Made by a program: the position numbers and the translations under genes | DNA from: Mycolicibacterium tokaiense | GTDB taxonomy: Bacteria > Actinomycetota > Actinomycetes > Mycobacteriales > Mycobacteriaceae | Length of the DNA stretch: 64,000 nucleotides | NCBI RefSeq assembly: GCF_010725885.1 | Contig: NZ_AP022600.1 | Location: 434,001-498,000 of the forward strand | Direction of reading: 5' to 3' | The notes under the pieces: model-generated | The model's database searches: none | The model's input: the letters and a program-made list of their open reading frames with translations, nothing else | What the model was told of the DNA's origin: nothing | Shown: positions 1 through 7,914 of the stretch, piece by piece | Numbering within the stretch: the stretch's first letter is position 1 | Layout: each line of letters opens with the position of its first letter

Positions 1-1010
1 TGGCACCACCGTTGGGGTTCAGCTTCTTCTCGTCGGCGCCGATGTCCTTCAGCCACGCCATGGGCACCGGCGCGAACGCCTCGTTGACCTCAAACACCCC
101 GATCTCGTCGAGGCTCAGGCCGGACCGCTTGAGGACCTTCTGCGTTGCGGGGATGGGCGCGGTCAGCATGATCACCGGGTCTGCACCGGCCAGCGTGGCG
201 GTGTGCACCTTGGCGATCGGCTTGAGTCCCAACGACTTCGCCTTCTCGGCGGACATGAACAGCAGCGCGGCCGAGCCGTCGGAGATCTGCGAGGAGTTGC
301 CCGCGTGGATCACGCCGTCCTCCTTGAAGGCCGGCTTGATGCCGGCCAGCTTCTCCACCGATCCACCGCGGCGGATACCTTCGTCCTTGGTGATCGCGAC
401 CTCGTTGCCGTCGGCGTCCTTGGTGCGGATCCCGACGATCTGGTCATCGAACGCGCCAGAATCCTGGGCAGCGGCAGCCTTTTCGTGTGAACCGAGCGAG
501 AACTGGTCCAGCGCGGTGCGGTCGAGACCCCACTGCTCGGCGATCATCTCCGCACCGATGCCCTGGTTCGGGGTCTGGCTGTACCGGGTCCGGAACGCGT
601 CGGGGTAGGGGTGCCCGCCGTTGGCCAGCGAGGAGCCCATCGGGGTGCGCGACATCGACTCGACGCCACCGGCCACCACCACGTCATAGTGGCCGGCAAC
701 CACGCCGGCGGCGGCGAAGTGCACCGACTGCTGGCTCGAACCGCACTGCCGGTCGACGGTCACGCCCGGAACAGTCTCGGGCCACCCGGCCGCCAGAACG
801 GCGGTGCGGGCGATGTCGAGGGCCTGCTCCCCAGCCTGCATGACGCAGCCCCAGATGACGTCCTCGACGAGCGCCGGGTCCACCCCGGCGCGTTCCACCA
901 AACCGTTGAGGACCTGCGCCGACAGTTCCGCCGGGTGCACCCCCGACAGACCACCATTGCGCTTTCCGATGGGCGAACGCACCGCCTCGACGATCACGGC
1001 TTCTGCCATG
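1..1010 (-). CDS. Thiolase (acetyl-CoA acyltransferase family), 3' end cut by window edge
   Basis: Encodes about 336 visible residues of a thiolase, which cleaves 3-ketoacyl-CoA (or condenses acyl-CoA) in fatty-acid or steroid side-chain breakdown in the cytoplasm. The ATG at 1010 opens MAEAVIVEAVRSPIGKRNG, the typical thiolase N-terminus. The nucleophilic cysteine lies in VDRQCGSSQQ (about Cys89), a glycine-rich AGGVESMS loop follows, and NEAF is present. The C-terminal GHPxG and second active-site cysteine motifs should lie just beyond base 1. A GGAGAGG Shine-Dalgarno lies just upstream. A palindrome at 1042-1057 sits in the promoter. The KstR box at 3592 and the mce operon make a lipid or steroid role plausible, but the substrate cannot be told from sequence alone. 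Confidence 0.9.
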
Positions 1011-1041
1011 GACCTCTCCTCCCAGATCGACTTCCGTCTTC

Positions 1042-1057
1042 CCAACCGATTAGTTGG
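1042..1057. promoter_or_regulatory. Imperfect palindrome in thiolase promoter, TetR-type operator candidate
   Basis: The 16-mer CCAACCGATTAGTTGG has perfect 5-base outer arms (CCAAC/GTTGG) and matches its reverse complement at 12 of 16 positions. It lies 32 bases upstream of the thiolase ATG and between that gene and the divergent SDR-like gene at 1168. Short palindromes at this place in lipid genes are often TetR-family operators. It does not match the KstR consensus, so the regulator is unknown. Confidence 0.4.
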
Positions 1058-1167
1058 TTGCCTGCATCGTTCTTAACACTTCGCGGGGGTACTCGGTATG
1101 GGTGGGTCGGAATTTCCGGCCCGGAGCCGCGGGTTGCAACCACGACGGAGCGAGACGAAGGAGAGTT

Positions 1168-1812
1168 ATGTCTGCCATCACCATCATCGGAGGCCACGGC
1201 AAGGTGGCCCTGCACCTGGCCCGGATCCTCACCGCCGACGGCCACCAGGTCTCCTCGGTGTTCCGCAATCCCGACCACGCCGACGAGGTGGCCGCCACCG
1301 GTGCCCGACCGGTGGTGGCCGACATCGAGAGCTCATCGGTCGACGAGCTGGCAGGACTGCTCAGCGGACAGGACGCGGTGGTGTTCAGCGCGGGTGCCGG
1401 CGGCGGTGACCCGGCGCGCACGTACGCCGTCGACCGCGACGCCGCCATCCGGGTGGTCGACGCGGCCGGGCAGGCGGGGGCGCGGCGTTTCGTCATGGTG
1501 TCCTACTTCGGTGCCGGCGCCGATCACGGTGTGCCGGAATCGAACTCCTTTTACCACTACGCCGAGGCGAAGGCGGCCGCCGATGCCCACCTGCGGGGCA
1601 CCGACCTGAATTGGACGATCTTGGGCCCCGGAAGTCTCACCCTCGATCCCGGCACCGGCCGCATCGCAGTGGGCAAGGAGGGCAAGGTGTCCCGCGAGGA
1701 CGTCGCCGCCGTGGCCGCGGCCACCCTGGCCGAGGACGCCACCATCAAGCGCACCATCGAGTTCAACAACGGCGACACCCCGATCGCCGAGGCAATCAGG
1801 GCCGGTCGATGA
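1168..1812 (+). CDS. NAD(P)-binding atypical SDR (NmrA/SDR5-like)
   Basis: A 214-residue Rossmann-fold protein. The N-terminus MSAITIIGGHGKVALHLARI is the GxGGxG-like dinucleotide-binding loop of atypical short-chain dehydrogenases. RFVMVSYFGA followed by YHYAEAKAAAD supplies the Y..xxK-type region, and LNWTILGPGSLT is the usual NmrA/SDR5 C-terminal element. The start was set at 1168 because GAAGGAG precedes it; an in-frame ATG at 1054 would run through the promoter region. It is divergent from the thiolase and convergent with the membrane protein at 1853. Family members are NAD(P)H-dependent oxidoreductases or redox sensors; the substrate is unknown. Confidence 0.85.
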   Translation: MSAITIIGGHGKVALHLARILTADGHQVSSVFRNPDHADEVAATGARPVVADIESSSVDELAGLLSGQDAVVFSAGAGGGDPARTYAVDRDAAIRVVDAAGQAGARRFVMVSYFGAGADHGVPESNSFYHYAEAKAAADAHLRGTDLNWTILGPGSLTLDPGTGRIAVGKEGKVSREDVAAVAAATLAEDATIKRTIEFNNGDTPIAEAIRAGR

Positions 1813-1852
1813 GCTCGAGGCACGAGAGCGAGGGAGGGCCGGACGCAGAAAA

Positions 1853-3580
1853 TCAGGAGCTGACCGAACGGCTGCCCGTCACGTGCACGGGGACGGTGTC
1901 GTCCCAGGGTTGGCGGGTCACCATGTCGGCGACCTCGAGGTAACCGCGCTCGAACTCGCCGGTGGCGGCATCCACCAGCCGGTACTGCTGGGTCTGGCGG
2001 TGGATGGGCTGGGCGTCGAGCATGACGATGCGCACTTCGCCCGGTTCGAAGTGGCAGCGGCTCTGCAGGGCGGCCACCAGCTGCTCGTTGCTCATGTGGC
2101 CGTCGCCGAAGTTCCAGCCGATGGCGGTGGAGACCATCCGCTCACCGTCGGTCAGGGTGTACTCGTCCTCGTTCTGCCCGGCCATCGCACGGTGTGCCAA
2201 CGTGAACAGCGCCCTGCCATGGGTGTTGAACGCACGGAATGCGTATCCCATGTACATCGGGATCTGAGCGGCTTCCTTGCTGCCGTAGAACCGCTCGAGC
2301 TGGGCGGCCGGCATGCTGGCGATGGCCACGATCCCCCGGGCGATCTTGGCTTCGGCCGAGGGTTTGATGCACCACAGCGAGGTGTCCCAGTTCCCGGCGT
2401 AGTACCGCATTCCCGGCAGGAAGGACACCTTGCGCGGGAACAGGTTCCCGATCACGACGGTGCCGGCGACGACCAGGAAGAGCACGATCGGCAGCGGGCT
2501 CTGCATATCGGCCAGCCCCACCTCGGGGTGACCGACGAACAGCGCGAGCACCGCGAACATCATGAAGACGTTCCACTCCAGCGGCACCCCCATCGGAATG
2601 GACGAGAGGATCCCGAAGTGGAAGATCAGCATGATGGCGGCAGCGATGGTCCCGACCCAGCCGCCATGGGAGAAGAACAGCACCAGCGGCACCAATCCCT
2701 CGATGGCCGTGGAGAAGTGGGCCAAGAACCGCGACCGCGCCCCGGGACGGAGGTCGTCGGGGAAGCGCTCGAAGAACTTCCGTTTGATTGCCGGTGAGCG
2801 GAAGACGGGGTTGTTGCTCATCATCGTCGAGATGACGAACGGGAAGTGCTTGTTGAGCTTCGAGGTGGCCGCACCCAGCCAGATCACCAGGCACACCAGC
2901 TTGGCGGCCAGGATCATGTCGATCACGCTGTAGGACGCGAACACGCACGCCACCGCCAGGGAGCCGTACACCTCGCCGCGGGCGGCCAGGAAGATCACCT
3001 TGTCCCGCAGTCCGATCAGTGCCAGCAGACCGAGCACGGCCCACAATTGCCAGGCCGGCAGCACCCCTGCGCCGGGGCCCGCGCCGTCGGAGAACAGCGC
3101 GATCATGAGCACCACCAGCAGTGCCCCGTAGACGGCGGCGTCGAACGGGGTGCGGTGGTCACCCCGGGTGAGCGGGATCCGGTTGGGCCACGGTGGCAGC
3201 CGGATGGTGCCGGGGCGCAGCCAGTAGAGGATCGAACCCATCGGCGGGAAGAACCGGTTGTTCAGCGGGCCGAAGCCGCAGCCCAGGCCGACCACCTCGA
3301 AGAGCATGGTGTAGAGCACCACCTTCTGGAACACGATGGGCTCGTTGAACCATTGCGCGACGTTGGTGAACCCGTCGACACCGCGGGTGGTGAGGACCAC
3401 CAGCCAGGCACCCAGGATGTAGGCCAGGATCTTGATCACGTAGAACAGGTGCAGGGCCACCGGGGTGCCGAAGCCGACTTCGGCCCAGTGCCGGGCCATC
3501 GGCACGATCTTCTCCGCGCGGGTGCCCTTGCTCCACTGCTCGAAATCGATCTGCGGGGTCGTCTGCTTGAGAAATCCCAT
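1853..3580 (-). CDS. DUF3556-type multi-spanning membrane protein
   Basis: Encodes 575 residues beginning MGFLKQTTPQIDFEQW. Several hydrophobic segments follow (around residues 45-65, 85-105, 155-175, 185-205, 215-235, and more after 290), then a soluble C-terminal part of about 180 residues. The opening and the repeated hydrophobic segments match my recollection of the mycobacterial DUF3556 transmembrane family, which has no established function. The ATG at 3580 is directly downstream of a KstR-consensus palindrome (3592-3605), so it is probably derepressed on cholesterol or related steroid intermediates; a role in steroid or lipid uptake or modification is inference. It stands alone, with 36 bases to the upstream nrtR stop. 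Confidence 0.75.
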   Translation of the reverse strand: MGFLKQTTPQIDFEQWSKGTRAEKIVPMARHWAEVGFGTPVALHLFYVIKILAYILGAWLVVLTTRGVDGFTNVAQWFNEPIVFQKVVLYTMLFEVVGLGCGFGPLNNRFFPPMGSILYWLRPGTIRLPPWPNRIPLTRGDHRTPFDAAVYGALLVVLMIALFSDGAGPGAGVLPAWQLWAVLGLLALIGLRDKVIFLAARGEVYGSLAVACVFASYSVIDMILAAKLVCLVIWLGAATSKLNKHFPFVISTMMSNNPVFRSPAIKRKFFERFPDDLRPGARSRFLAHFSTAIEGLVPLVLFFSHGGWVGTIAAAIMLIFHFGILSSIPMGVPLEWNVFMMFAVLALFVGHPEVGLADMQSPLPIVLFLVVAGTVVIGNLFPRKVSFLPGMRYYAGNWDTSLWCIKPSAEAKIARGIVAIASMPAAQLERFYGSKEAAQIPMYMGYAFRAFNTHGRALFTLAHRAMAGQNEDEYTLTDGERMVSTAIGWNFGDGHMSNEQLVAALQSRCHFEPGEVRIVMLDAQPIHRQTQQYRLVDAATGEFERGYLEVADMVTRQPWDDTVPVHVTGSRSVSS

Positions 3581-3591
3581 GCAGGTCAGAT

Positions 3592-3605
3592 TAGAACGTG
3601 TTCTA
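3592..3605. promoter_or_regulatory. KstR-type operator
   Basis: TAGAACGTGTTCTA is a perfect 6+2+6 palindrome and matches the known KstR consensus TnnAACnnGTTnnA at every fixed position. With four more flanking bases on each side the arms reach 10 bases with one mismatch. It sits 11 bases from the start codon of the DUF3556 gene, a repressing position. KstR is the TetR-family repressor of mycobacterial cholesterol catabolism. Confidence 0.75.
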
Positions 3606-3616
3606 GTCTGACGGAA

Positions 3617-4360
3617 TCAGTTCGTCGATTCGGCGCGGAGCATCGGCGGGTGCAGCAGGCGCAGCTCACCCCGACGATACAACTGCGCGGGCCTGCCGCC
3701 GTCGCGCGTGGTGGTGGCCCCGGTGGGCACCAGGAAGCCGTCCGCTCCGGTGACCTTGCGGTGAAAATTGCGACTGTCCAGGCTTGTGCCCCAGACGATC
3801 TCGTAGACCCTGCGCAGTTCGGCGACGGTGAACTCCGGGGCGCAGAACGTGGTGGCCAGCGGGGTGTACTCGAGTTTGGCGCGCGCCCGCTCGAGGCCGT
3901 CCGCCAGGATCTGGTTGTGGTCGAACGCCAGCGCGGACGCCTGCAGGTCCACCACCGGCGTCCACCGCGCTCCCGCCGCATCACCCCCGGCCACCGGCAC
4001 CGGCAGGTCGGGCGCGAGGCCCAGGTACGCGACGGTCACCACCCGCATTCGGGGATCACGTTGTGGCGCACCGTAACTGGCGAGCTGTTCGAGATGCACC
4101 CGGTCGGCGGGCAGGGCGGTCTCCTCGTAGAGCTCGCGGGCCGCGGCGGCGTCCAGGTCCTCGCCTGCGCGGACGAATCCGCCCGGTAGTGCCCACCGGC
4201 CGAGGAAGGGCTGTTCGCCCCGGCGGACCACCATCGCCACCAGGGCGTCGGCGCGGATGGTGAGGGCCACCAGGTCGACGGTGACGGCGACGGGCGGATA
4301 CGCGGTGGGGTCGTAGCGCGTCACCCGCTCACCATAATCGTCGTGTTGACGAAAAGCCAT
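3617..4360 (-). CDS. nrtR: NrtR-type transcriptional regulator (Nudix + winged helix)
   Basis: A 247-residue two-domain protein. Residues about 20-155 form a Nudix domain (WALPGGFVRAGEDLD, then ARELYEETAL). In the Nudix box the G-x5-E-x7-REUxEE core is intact but the final glycine is alanine (EETAL), so catalysis is uncertain. The C-terminal part (FTVAELRRVYEIVWG, LDSRNFHRKV, GRPAQLYR) is the winged helix diagnostic of NrtR, a repressor of NAD metabolism genes that responds to ADP-ribose or related ligands. The start is ambiguous: ATG 4360 gives a short N-tail typical of homologues, while GTG 4324 would leave both upstream palindromes outside the coding region. It is divergent from an NAD-themed operon, the expected regulatory target. 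Confidence 0.85.
   Translation of the reverse strand: MAFRQHDDYGERVTRYDPTAYPPVAVTVDLVALTIRADALVAMVVRRGEQPFLGRWALPGGFVRAGEDLDAAAARELYEETALPADRVHLEQLASYGAPQRDPRMRVVTVAYLGLAPDLPVPVAGGDAAGARWTPVVDLQASALAFDHNQILADGLERARAKLEYTPLATTFCAPEFTVAELRRVYEIVWGTSLDSRNFHRKVTGADGFLVPTGATTTRDGGRPAQLYRRGELRLLHPPMLRAESTN
4338..4352. promoter_or_regulatory. Operator-like palindrome 1 (NrtR candidate)
   Basis: TCGTC-gtgtt-GACGA, a perfect 5-base inverted repeat with a 5-base spacer. Extending the arms to 8 bases gives TAATCGTC/GACGAAAA, with 6 of 8 pairs. It has the same arm core and spacer length as the palindrome at 4369, centred 34 bases away. If nrtR starts at 4360 this site overlaps its first codons, which would suit autoregulation. 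Confidence 0.5.
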
Positions 4361-4368
4361 CATGTCAC

Positions 4369-4389
4369 TTATCGTCAGTACGACGATAA
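4369..4389. promoter_or_regulatory. Operator-like palindrome 2 (NrtR candidate) over the SPFH promoter
   Basis: Perfect 8-base arms TTATCGTC and GACGATAA flank AGTAC. It sits 20 bases upstream of the SPFH start codon. A possible promoter, TTGACG (4346-4351) then TATCGT (4370-4375) with 18 bases between, lies across both palindromes, so a bound dimer would block transcription. Assignment to NrtR rests on position, symmetry and the divergent regulator gene. Confidence 0.55.
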
Positions 4390-4408
4390 CGATCAAGGAG
4401 GTGGCCCC

Positions 4409-5410
4409 ATGGCCGTCATCAGCAACTATCCCTTCGTCCGTCACCTGCGTGTTTCACCCACGGCGCACATCCGTGCCCTGAGCCGCGGCAAGGTGGTCCA
4501 CGACGGTCCCGGGCTGGCATTCTGGTTCCGTCCGCTGCCCGCCTCGATGTCGGAGGTGCCGCTTGACGACCGTGAACTTCCGCTGCTGTTCCACGCCCGG
4601 ACCGCCGATTTCCAGGACGTCACGGTCCAGGCGACGGTCACCTACCGGATCGTCGACGCCGGGCTGGCCGCTCAACGCATCGACTTCTCGATCGACACGG
4701 CCAGCGGTCGCTGGCAGGGCAGCCCGCTCGAACAGGTTGCGGGCCTGCTGACCGAAACCGCGCAGCAGCACGCGCTGGACCTGCTGGCCCGCACCACCCT
4801 GGTGGCGGCCCTGGCCGATGGCATCAGCGCCGTCCGGGCCCGGATGAGCGACGGCCTGGCCCGCGACACGCGCCTGGCCGAGACGGGCATCGCCGTCATC
4901 GGGGCGCGTGTGGTGGCCATCCGCCCCGAGCCGGAAGTGGAACGGGCGCTGCAGACTCCGACCCGCGAGCAGGTGCAGCAGGACGCGGACAAGGCGACCT
5001 TCGAACGTCGGGCGCTGGCCGTCGAACGCGAGCGGGCCATTGGCGAGAACGAGCTGCAGACCAGGATCGAGCTGGCTCGCCGCGAGGAGGAACTGGTGGC
5101 GCAGAAGGGCGCAAACGACCGGCTCAAGACCCAGGAGGAATGGGCGGCCGACGCCATCGCCACCGAGGCCAGGGCGCGCCGCGACGTCCAGTTGGCCGAG
5201 GCCACCGCACAGGCCACCCGACTGGTGGGAGCTGCTGAGGCCGACGCCGAGGTGGCCAAGCTGGCGGCCTACCGCGATCTGGACGAAGCCGTGCTGCTGG
5301 GACTGGCAGTCAAGGAACTGGCCGCCAACCTGCCCAACATCGAGCACCTGGTGCTGACCCCCGATCTGCTGGCCCCGGTGCTGAGCAAGCTGGGAGCGCG
5401 GGCATCATGA
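4409..5410 (+). CDS. SPFH/band-7 (stomatin/prohibitin-like) protein
   Basis: A 333-residue protein. Residues about 10-185 form the SPFH beta-rich domain (RGKVVHDGPGLAFWFRP, then VTVQATVTYRIVD). A long Ala/Glu/Arg-rich coiled coil follows (about 190-290), then a short C-terminal helix. There is no N-terminal membrane segment, so association with membrane would be peripheral or through oligomerisation. The start at 4409 is supported by AAGGAGG at 4395-4401; an upstream ATG at 4343 would cross the operators. SPFH proteins form rings or scaffolds that organise membranes and enzymes. Its stop overlaps the NAD kinase-like start by 4 bases, so it is the first gene of the operon and may act as a scaffold for the NAD enzymes behind it. 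Confidence 0.85.
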   Translation: MAVISNYPFVRHLRVSPTAHIRALSRGKVVHDGPGLAFWFRPLPASMSEVPLDDRELPLLFHARTADFQDVTVQATVTYRIVDAGLAAQRIDFSIDTASGRWQGSPLEQVAGLLTETAQQHALDLLARTTLVAALADGISAVRARMSDGLARDTRLAETGIAVIGARVVAIRPEPEVERALQTPTREQVQQDADKATFERRALAVERERAIGENELQTRIELARREEELVAQKGANDRLKTQEEWAADAIATEARARRDVQLAEATAQATRLVGAAEADAEVAKLAAYRDLDEAVLLGLAVKELAANLPNIEHLVLTPDLLAPVLSKLGARAS

Positions 5411-6297
5411 CGCTCGCGCCTCGGGTGGTGTTGGTGCACCGCCGCACCGAGCTCGACGACGCCCTCGCCCGCCACGGCACCCACGGCCAGGCGTCGTTCT
5501 TCCTGACCAGCCGCGGCCGTGACATCGGCGAGCTGGAGACCCGGCACGCGCTCAACGACGCCGCGCTCAAGGCGGTCTCCGCCGCCATCCCGGCGGTCTG
5601 GCGCCGTGGCCGAGTCGAGCGGGCCGACCTGTCGCGGTTCCTGTTCGAGCCGGAGGACGTGGTGGTGGTCGTCGGACAGGACGGGCTGGTGGCCAACACG
5701 GCGAAGTATCTGGACGGCCAACCGGTGCTGGGCATCAACCCGGACCCGGAGCGCAATCCGGGTGTGCTGGTGCCGCACTCCCCCGTCGCGGCCCCCTCGC
5801 TGATCAGCCGTGCGCTCGACCCGCGCAGCGACGTCGAGTTGCGGGCGATGGTCCAGGCCCACACCGACGACGGTCAGCGCCTGCTGGCCCTCAATGAGAT
5901 CTTCATCGGGCATGCCGGTCACCAGACCGCCCGCTACACCGTGGCGTTGGGTGACGGGCGCGCCGAAGCGCAGGCCTCGTCGGGGCTGATCGTGTCGACC
6001 GGCACCGGCGCCACCGGATGGTGCCGATCGATCTGGATGCAGCGCCACAGCAGCGTCGCGCTCCCCCAGCCGGTCGAGCCGCGGCTGGCGTGGTTCGTCC
6101 GGGAGGCCTGGCCGTCGCCGGCCACCGGGACGACGTTGACCGAGGGTGAATTGTCGGACTCTTCGCTGGCCATCTCGGTGGAGTCGGACCGGCTGGTCGC
6201 CTTCGGCGACGGGATCGATGCCGACGCACTGTCCCTGTCCTGGGGGCAGCGGGTGACCGTGCGGCTGTCCGACCGGCGGCTGCGACTGCTGTACTGA
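5407..6297 (+). CDS. NAD kinase-like protein
   Basis: A 296-residue protein. VVVVGQDGLVANTAKYL (about residues 88-104) is a variant of the NAD kinase GGDG loop, LGINPDPERNPG matches the G-x-N-P region, and IVSTGTGATGW corresponds to the TPTGSTAY region that binds NAD in NAD/ATP-NAD kinases. The family phosphorylates NAD+ to NADP+; the GGDG to GQDG change means activity should not be assumed. It overlaps the SPFH gene by ATGA and is followed after 12 bases by the NMN adenylyltransferase fusion. Its length is similar to classical NAD kinases, and it is probably a paralogue rather than the housekeeping enzyme. Confidence 0.8.
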   Translation: MTLAPRVVLVHRRTELDDALARHGTHGQASFFLTSRGRDIGELETRHALNDAALKAVSAAIPAVWRRGRVERADLSRFLFEPEDVVVVVGQDGLVANTAKYLDGQPVLGINPDPERNPGVLVPHSPVAAPSLISRALDPRSDVELRAMVQAHTDDGQRLLALNEIFIGHAGHQTARYTVALGDGRAEAQASSGLIVSTGTGATGWCRSIWMQRHSSVALPQPVEPRLAWFVREAWPSPATGTTLTEGELSDSSLAISVESDRLVAFGDGIDADALSLSWGQRVTVRLSDRRLRLLY

Positions 6298-6309
6298 GAC
6301 CATGGTCGG

Positions 6310-7815
6310 GTGCGATACGTTCTGTTCCCCGGCCGCCACCACGTGCTGACCCGGTTCCAGGCGCAGTACCTGGCCGAGTTGAGCGGTCCTGACACCACGG
6401 TGATCTGGGCCGTCACCAGTGCCAACCATCAGAACACCCGGCGCAATCCGGTCCCGGCCCACCGTCGTGAAGCGGCGATCGAGCTGTTCTCGCAAGCCGA
6501 GGGGATTCGCTCGCTGGTGGTGCCAGTGGTCGACGTTCCGCCGGATCGGCGGTTCGCCGAGATCACTTGCAAGGCCGTCGCGCATGCCACCGGGCTCACC
6601 CCGAGCCCGGCCGACACCGTGGTGGCCTGTTCCACGCCCGCGGTCGCCACAATGTATGAGCGCCTCGGCTTTTCGATTGCACCGGTAGAACGTGATCACC
6701 CAGACAACCCGCCGTACCCGTGGCAGGTGTTGGAGCAGATCGCGACCGGCGCTCCGTGGCGCGAGGACGCCCATCCCGCCACAGTGGACGTGTTCGACCG
6801 CTACGGCCTGGCTGAGCACATCCGCACCCTCAGCGCCGACCCGATCGTCAGCAGTGAGGGCGCACTGACCGACACGCGTGATTACCGTTCCTACAGTGCG
6901 GCTTTCGACGCCGCCGCCGAGCGCAAGTGGGCGCAGGCCCGGCCGTATGTACAGCCGGGACGCATCGTCGACATCGGGTGCGCAGCTGGCGCCATGCTGG
7001 AACTGGTGGCCGCCGACCCGCAGTTCGCCGAGTCCGACCTGTATGGGATCGAGGTGGCCCGGCACCTGTTCGAGGAGTGCGAGCACCGCAAGTCCCAGGG
7101 GGTGTTCGCCAATCCCAACACGTTCTTCTACCAACGCAACATCCTGGCGGGGACGGTGTTCCCGGATGCCAGCGTGGACACCACGCTGACCTTTGCCCTC
7201 ACTCACGAGATCTACAGCTACGGCGACGCCGCCGCGTCGCTGCGGTTGTTCGCCGACACCATCGCCCGCCACACCGCTACCGGCGGGGTGTGGATCACCT
7301 CCGACGTCTGCGGCCCGGATGACCCGGACCGTCTGGTGCGCTTGACCTTTCACGAACCTGGCGTCGGGCACCCGACTGTGGACCTGACCGCCCTGCCCGC
7401 GATTGACGTACACGACCACCTGAATGCGCTGAACCCCGCGCAGCGCTTCGGGCAGTTCGCCGTCGACTTCCGACGCAACGCCAAAGTGCCGTTCGCCTAC
7501 GACGTCATCGACGATCACACCGTCCGGTTGCGCCTGGCCGACGCCATGGAGTTCCTCACCCGGTTCAGCTACACCGACAACTGGCTGTCGGAAACCCACG
7601 AGCAGTTCTGCGGATTCTCCTGGGCCGACTGGGTACAGCTGGCCGGCGAGGTGGGCTTGCAGGTGGATCCCCGATCCGGGCCGTGGCGCAACGAGTGGTT
7701 GGTGGCCAACGTCTTCGAGCCCGCGGCGGCGTTGTTCGACGACGATGGCAACTCGCTGGACTGGCCGGTCACCCACGTCTTGTTGGCTGCCCAGGCGGGC
7801 GTGGGCGGGCGGTAG
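6310..7815 (+). CDS. NMN adenylyltransferase-like domain fused to a SAM-dependent methyltransferase
   Basis: A 501-residue fusion starting at GTG 6310. Residues 1-160 resemble NadM/NadR nucleotidyltransferases: FPGRHHVLTRFQ replaces the GxFxPxHxGH loop, and TSANHQNTRRNPVPAHRREA matches their substrate loop (usually NPF.A.ER). Residues about 190-480 are a class I methyltransferase with motif I GRIVDIGCAAGAMLEL at about residue 217. The first domain would make NAD+ from NMN plus ATP; the methylated substrate is unknown. It is the third gene of the nrtR-divergent operon. The last 27 codons and following 24 bases are matched by a diverged copy at 9770-9874, which marks a rearrangement. Confidence 0.8.
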   Translation: MRYVLFPGRHHVLTRFQAQYLAELSGPDTTVIWAVTSANHQNTRRNPVPAHRREAAIELFSQAEGIRSLVVPVVDVPPDRRFAEITCKAVAHATGLTPSPADTVVACSTPAVATMYERLGFSIAPVERDHPDNPPYPWQVLEQIATGAPWREDAHPATVDVFDRYGLAEHIRTLSADPIVSSEGALTDTRDYRSYSAAFDAAAERKWAQARPYVQPGRIVDIGCAAGAMLELVAADPQFAESDLYGIEVARHLFEECEHRKSQGVFANPNTFFYQRNILAGTVFPDASVDTTLTFALTHEIYSYGDAAASLRLFADTIARHTATGGVWITSDVCGPDDPDRLVRLTFHEPGVGHPTVDLTALPAIDVHDHLNALNPAQRFGQFAVDFRRNAKVPFAYDVIDDHTVRLRLADAMEFLTRFSYTDNWLSETHEQFCGFSWADWVQLAGEVGLQVDPRSGPWRNEWLVANVFEPAAALFDDDGNSLDWPVTHVLLAAQAGVGGR

Positions 7816-7839
7816 CCCCGGTATCAGTCCGAGTCGGAA
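7735..7839 (+). repeat. Junction repeat copy A (methyltransferase 3' end plus convergent gene tail)
   Basis: These 81 coding bases and the next 24 align without gaps to 9770-9874. By hand, 62 of 81 coding positions and 21 of 24 after the stop are identical, including an exact 14-mer TAGCCCCGGTATCA that holds the stop codon of each convergent reading frame. The reading frame is kept in both copies. Confidence 0.75.
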
Positions 7840-7914
7840 GGCGCCGCGGGGTCGATCAACGCCCTCCGCAGGGGACTTTCGGGCACGCTGAGACCAGGGG
7901 TTGACCTTCCCCTT
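7824..7914 (-). pseudogene. Remnant tail resembling the 3' end of the giant ESX gene
   Basis: Read leftward, the frame ends VPESPLRRALIDPAAPSDSD and stops at 7824, at exactly the same offset from the methyltransferase stop as the giant gene's stop (9859) has from the second methyltransferase remnant; the giant protein ends DSDSDSE. Only about 30 codons remain before the rightward NTF2-like gene begins, so no complete gene is present. It may be the last piece of a second, lost giant protein with a different C-terminus. An alternative is that it is simply a duplicated intergenic segment. Confidence 0.4.

Noticed and set aside
2846..4189. A 447-codon rightward frame
   Set aside because: Antisense to the DUF3556 and nrtR genes, with Gln/Arg/His-rich low-complexity translation.
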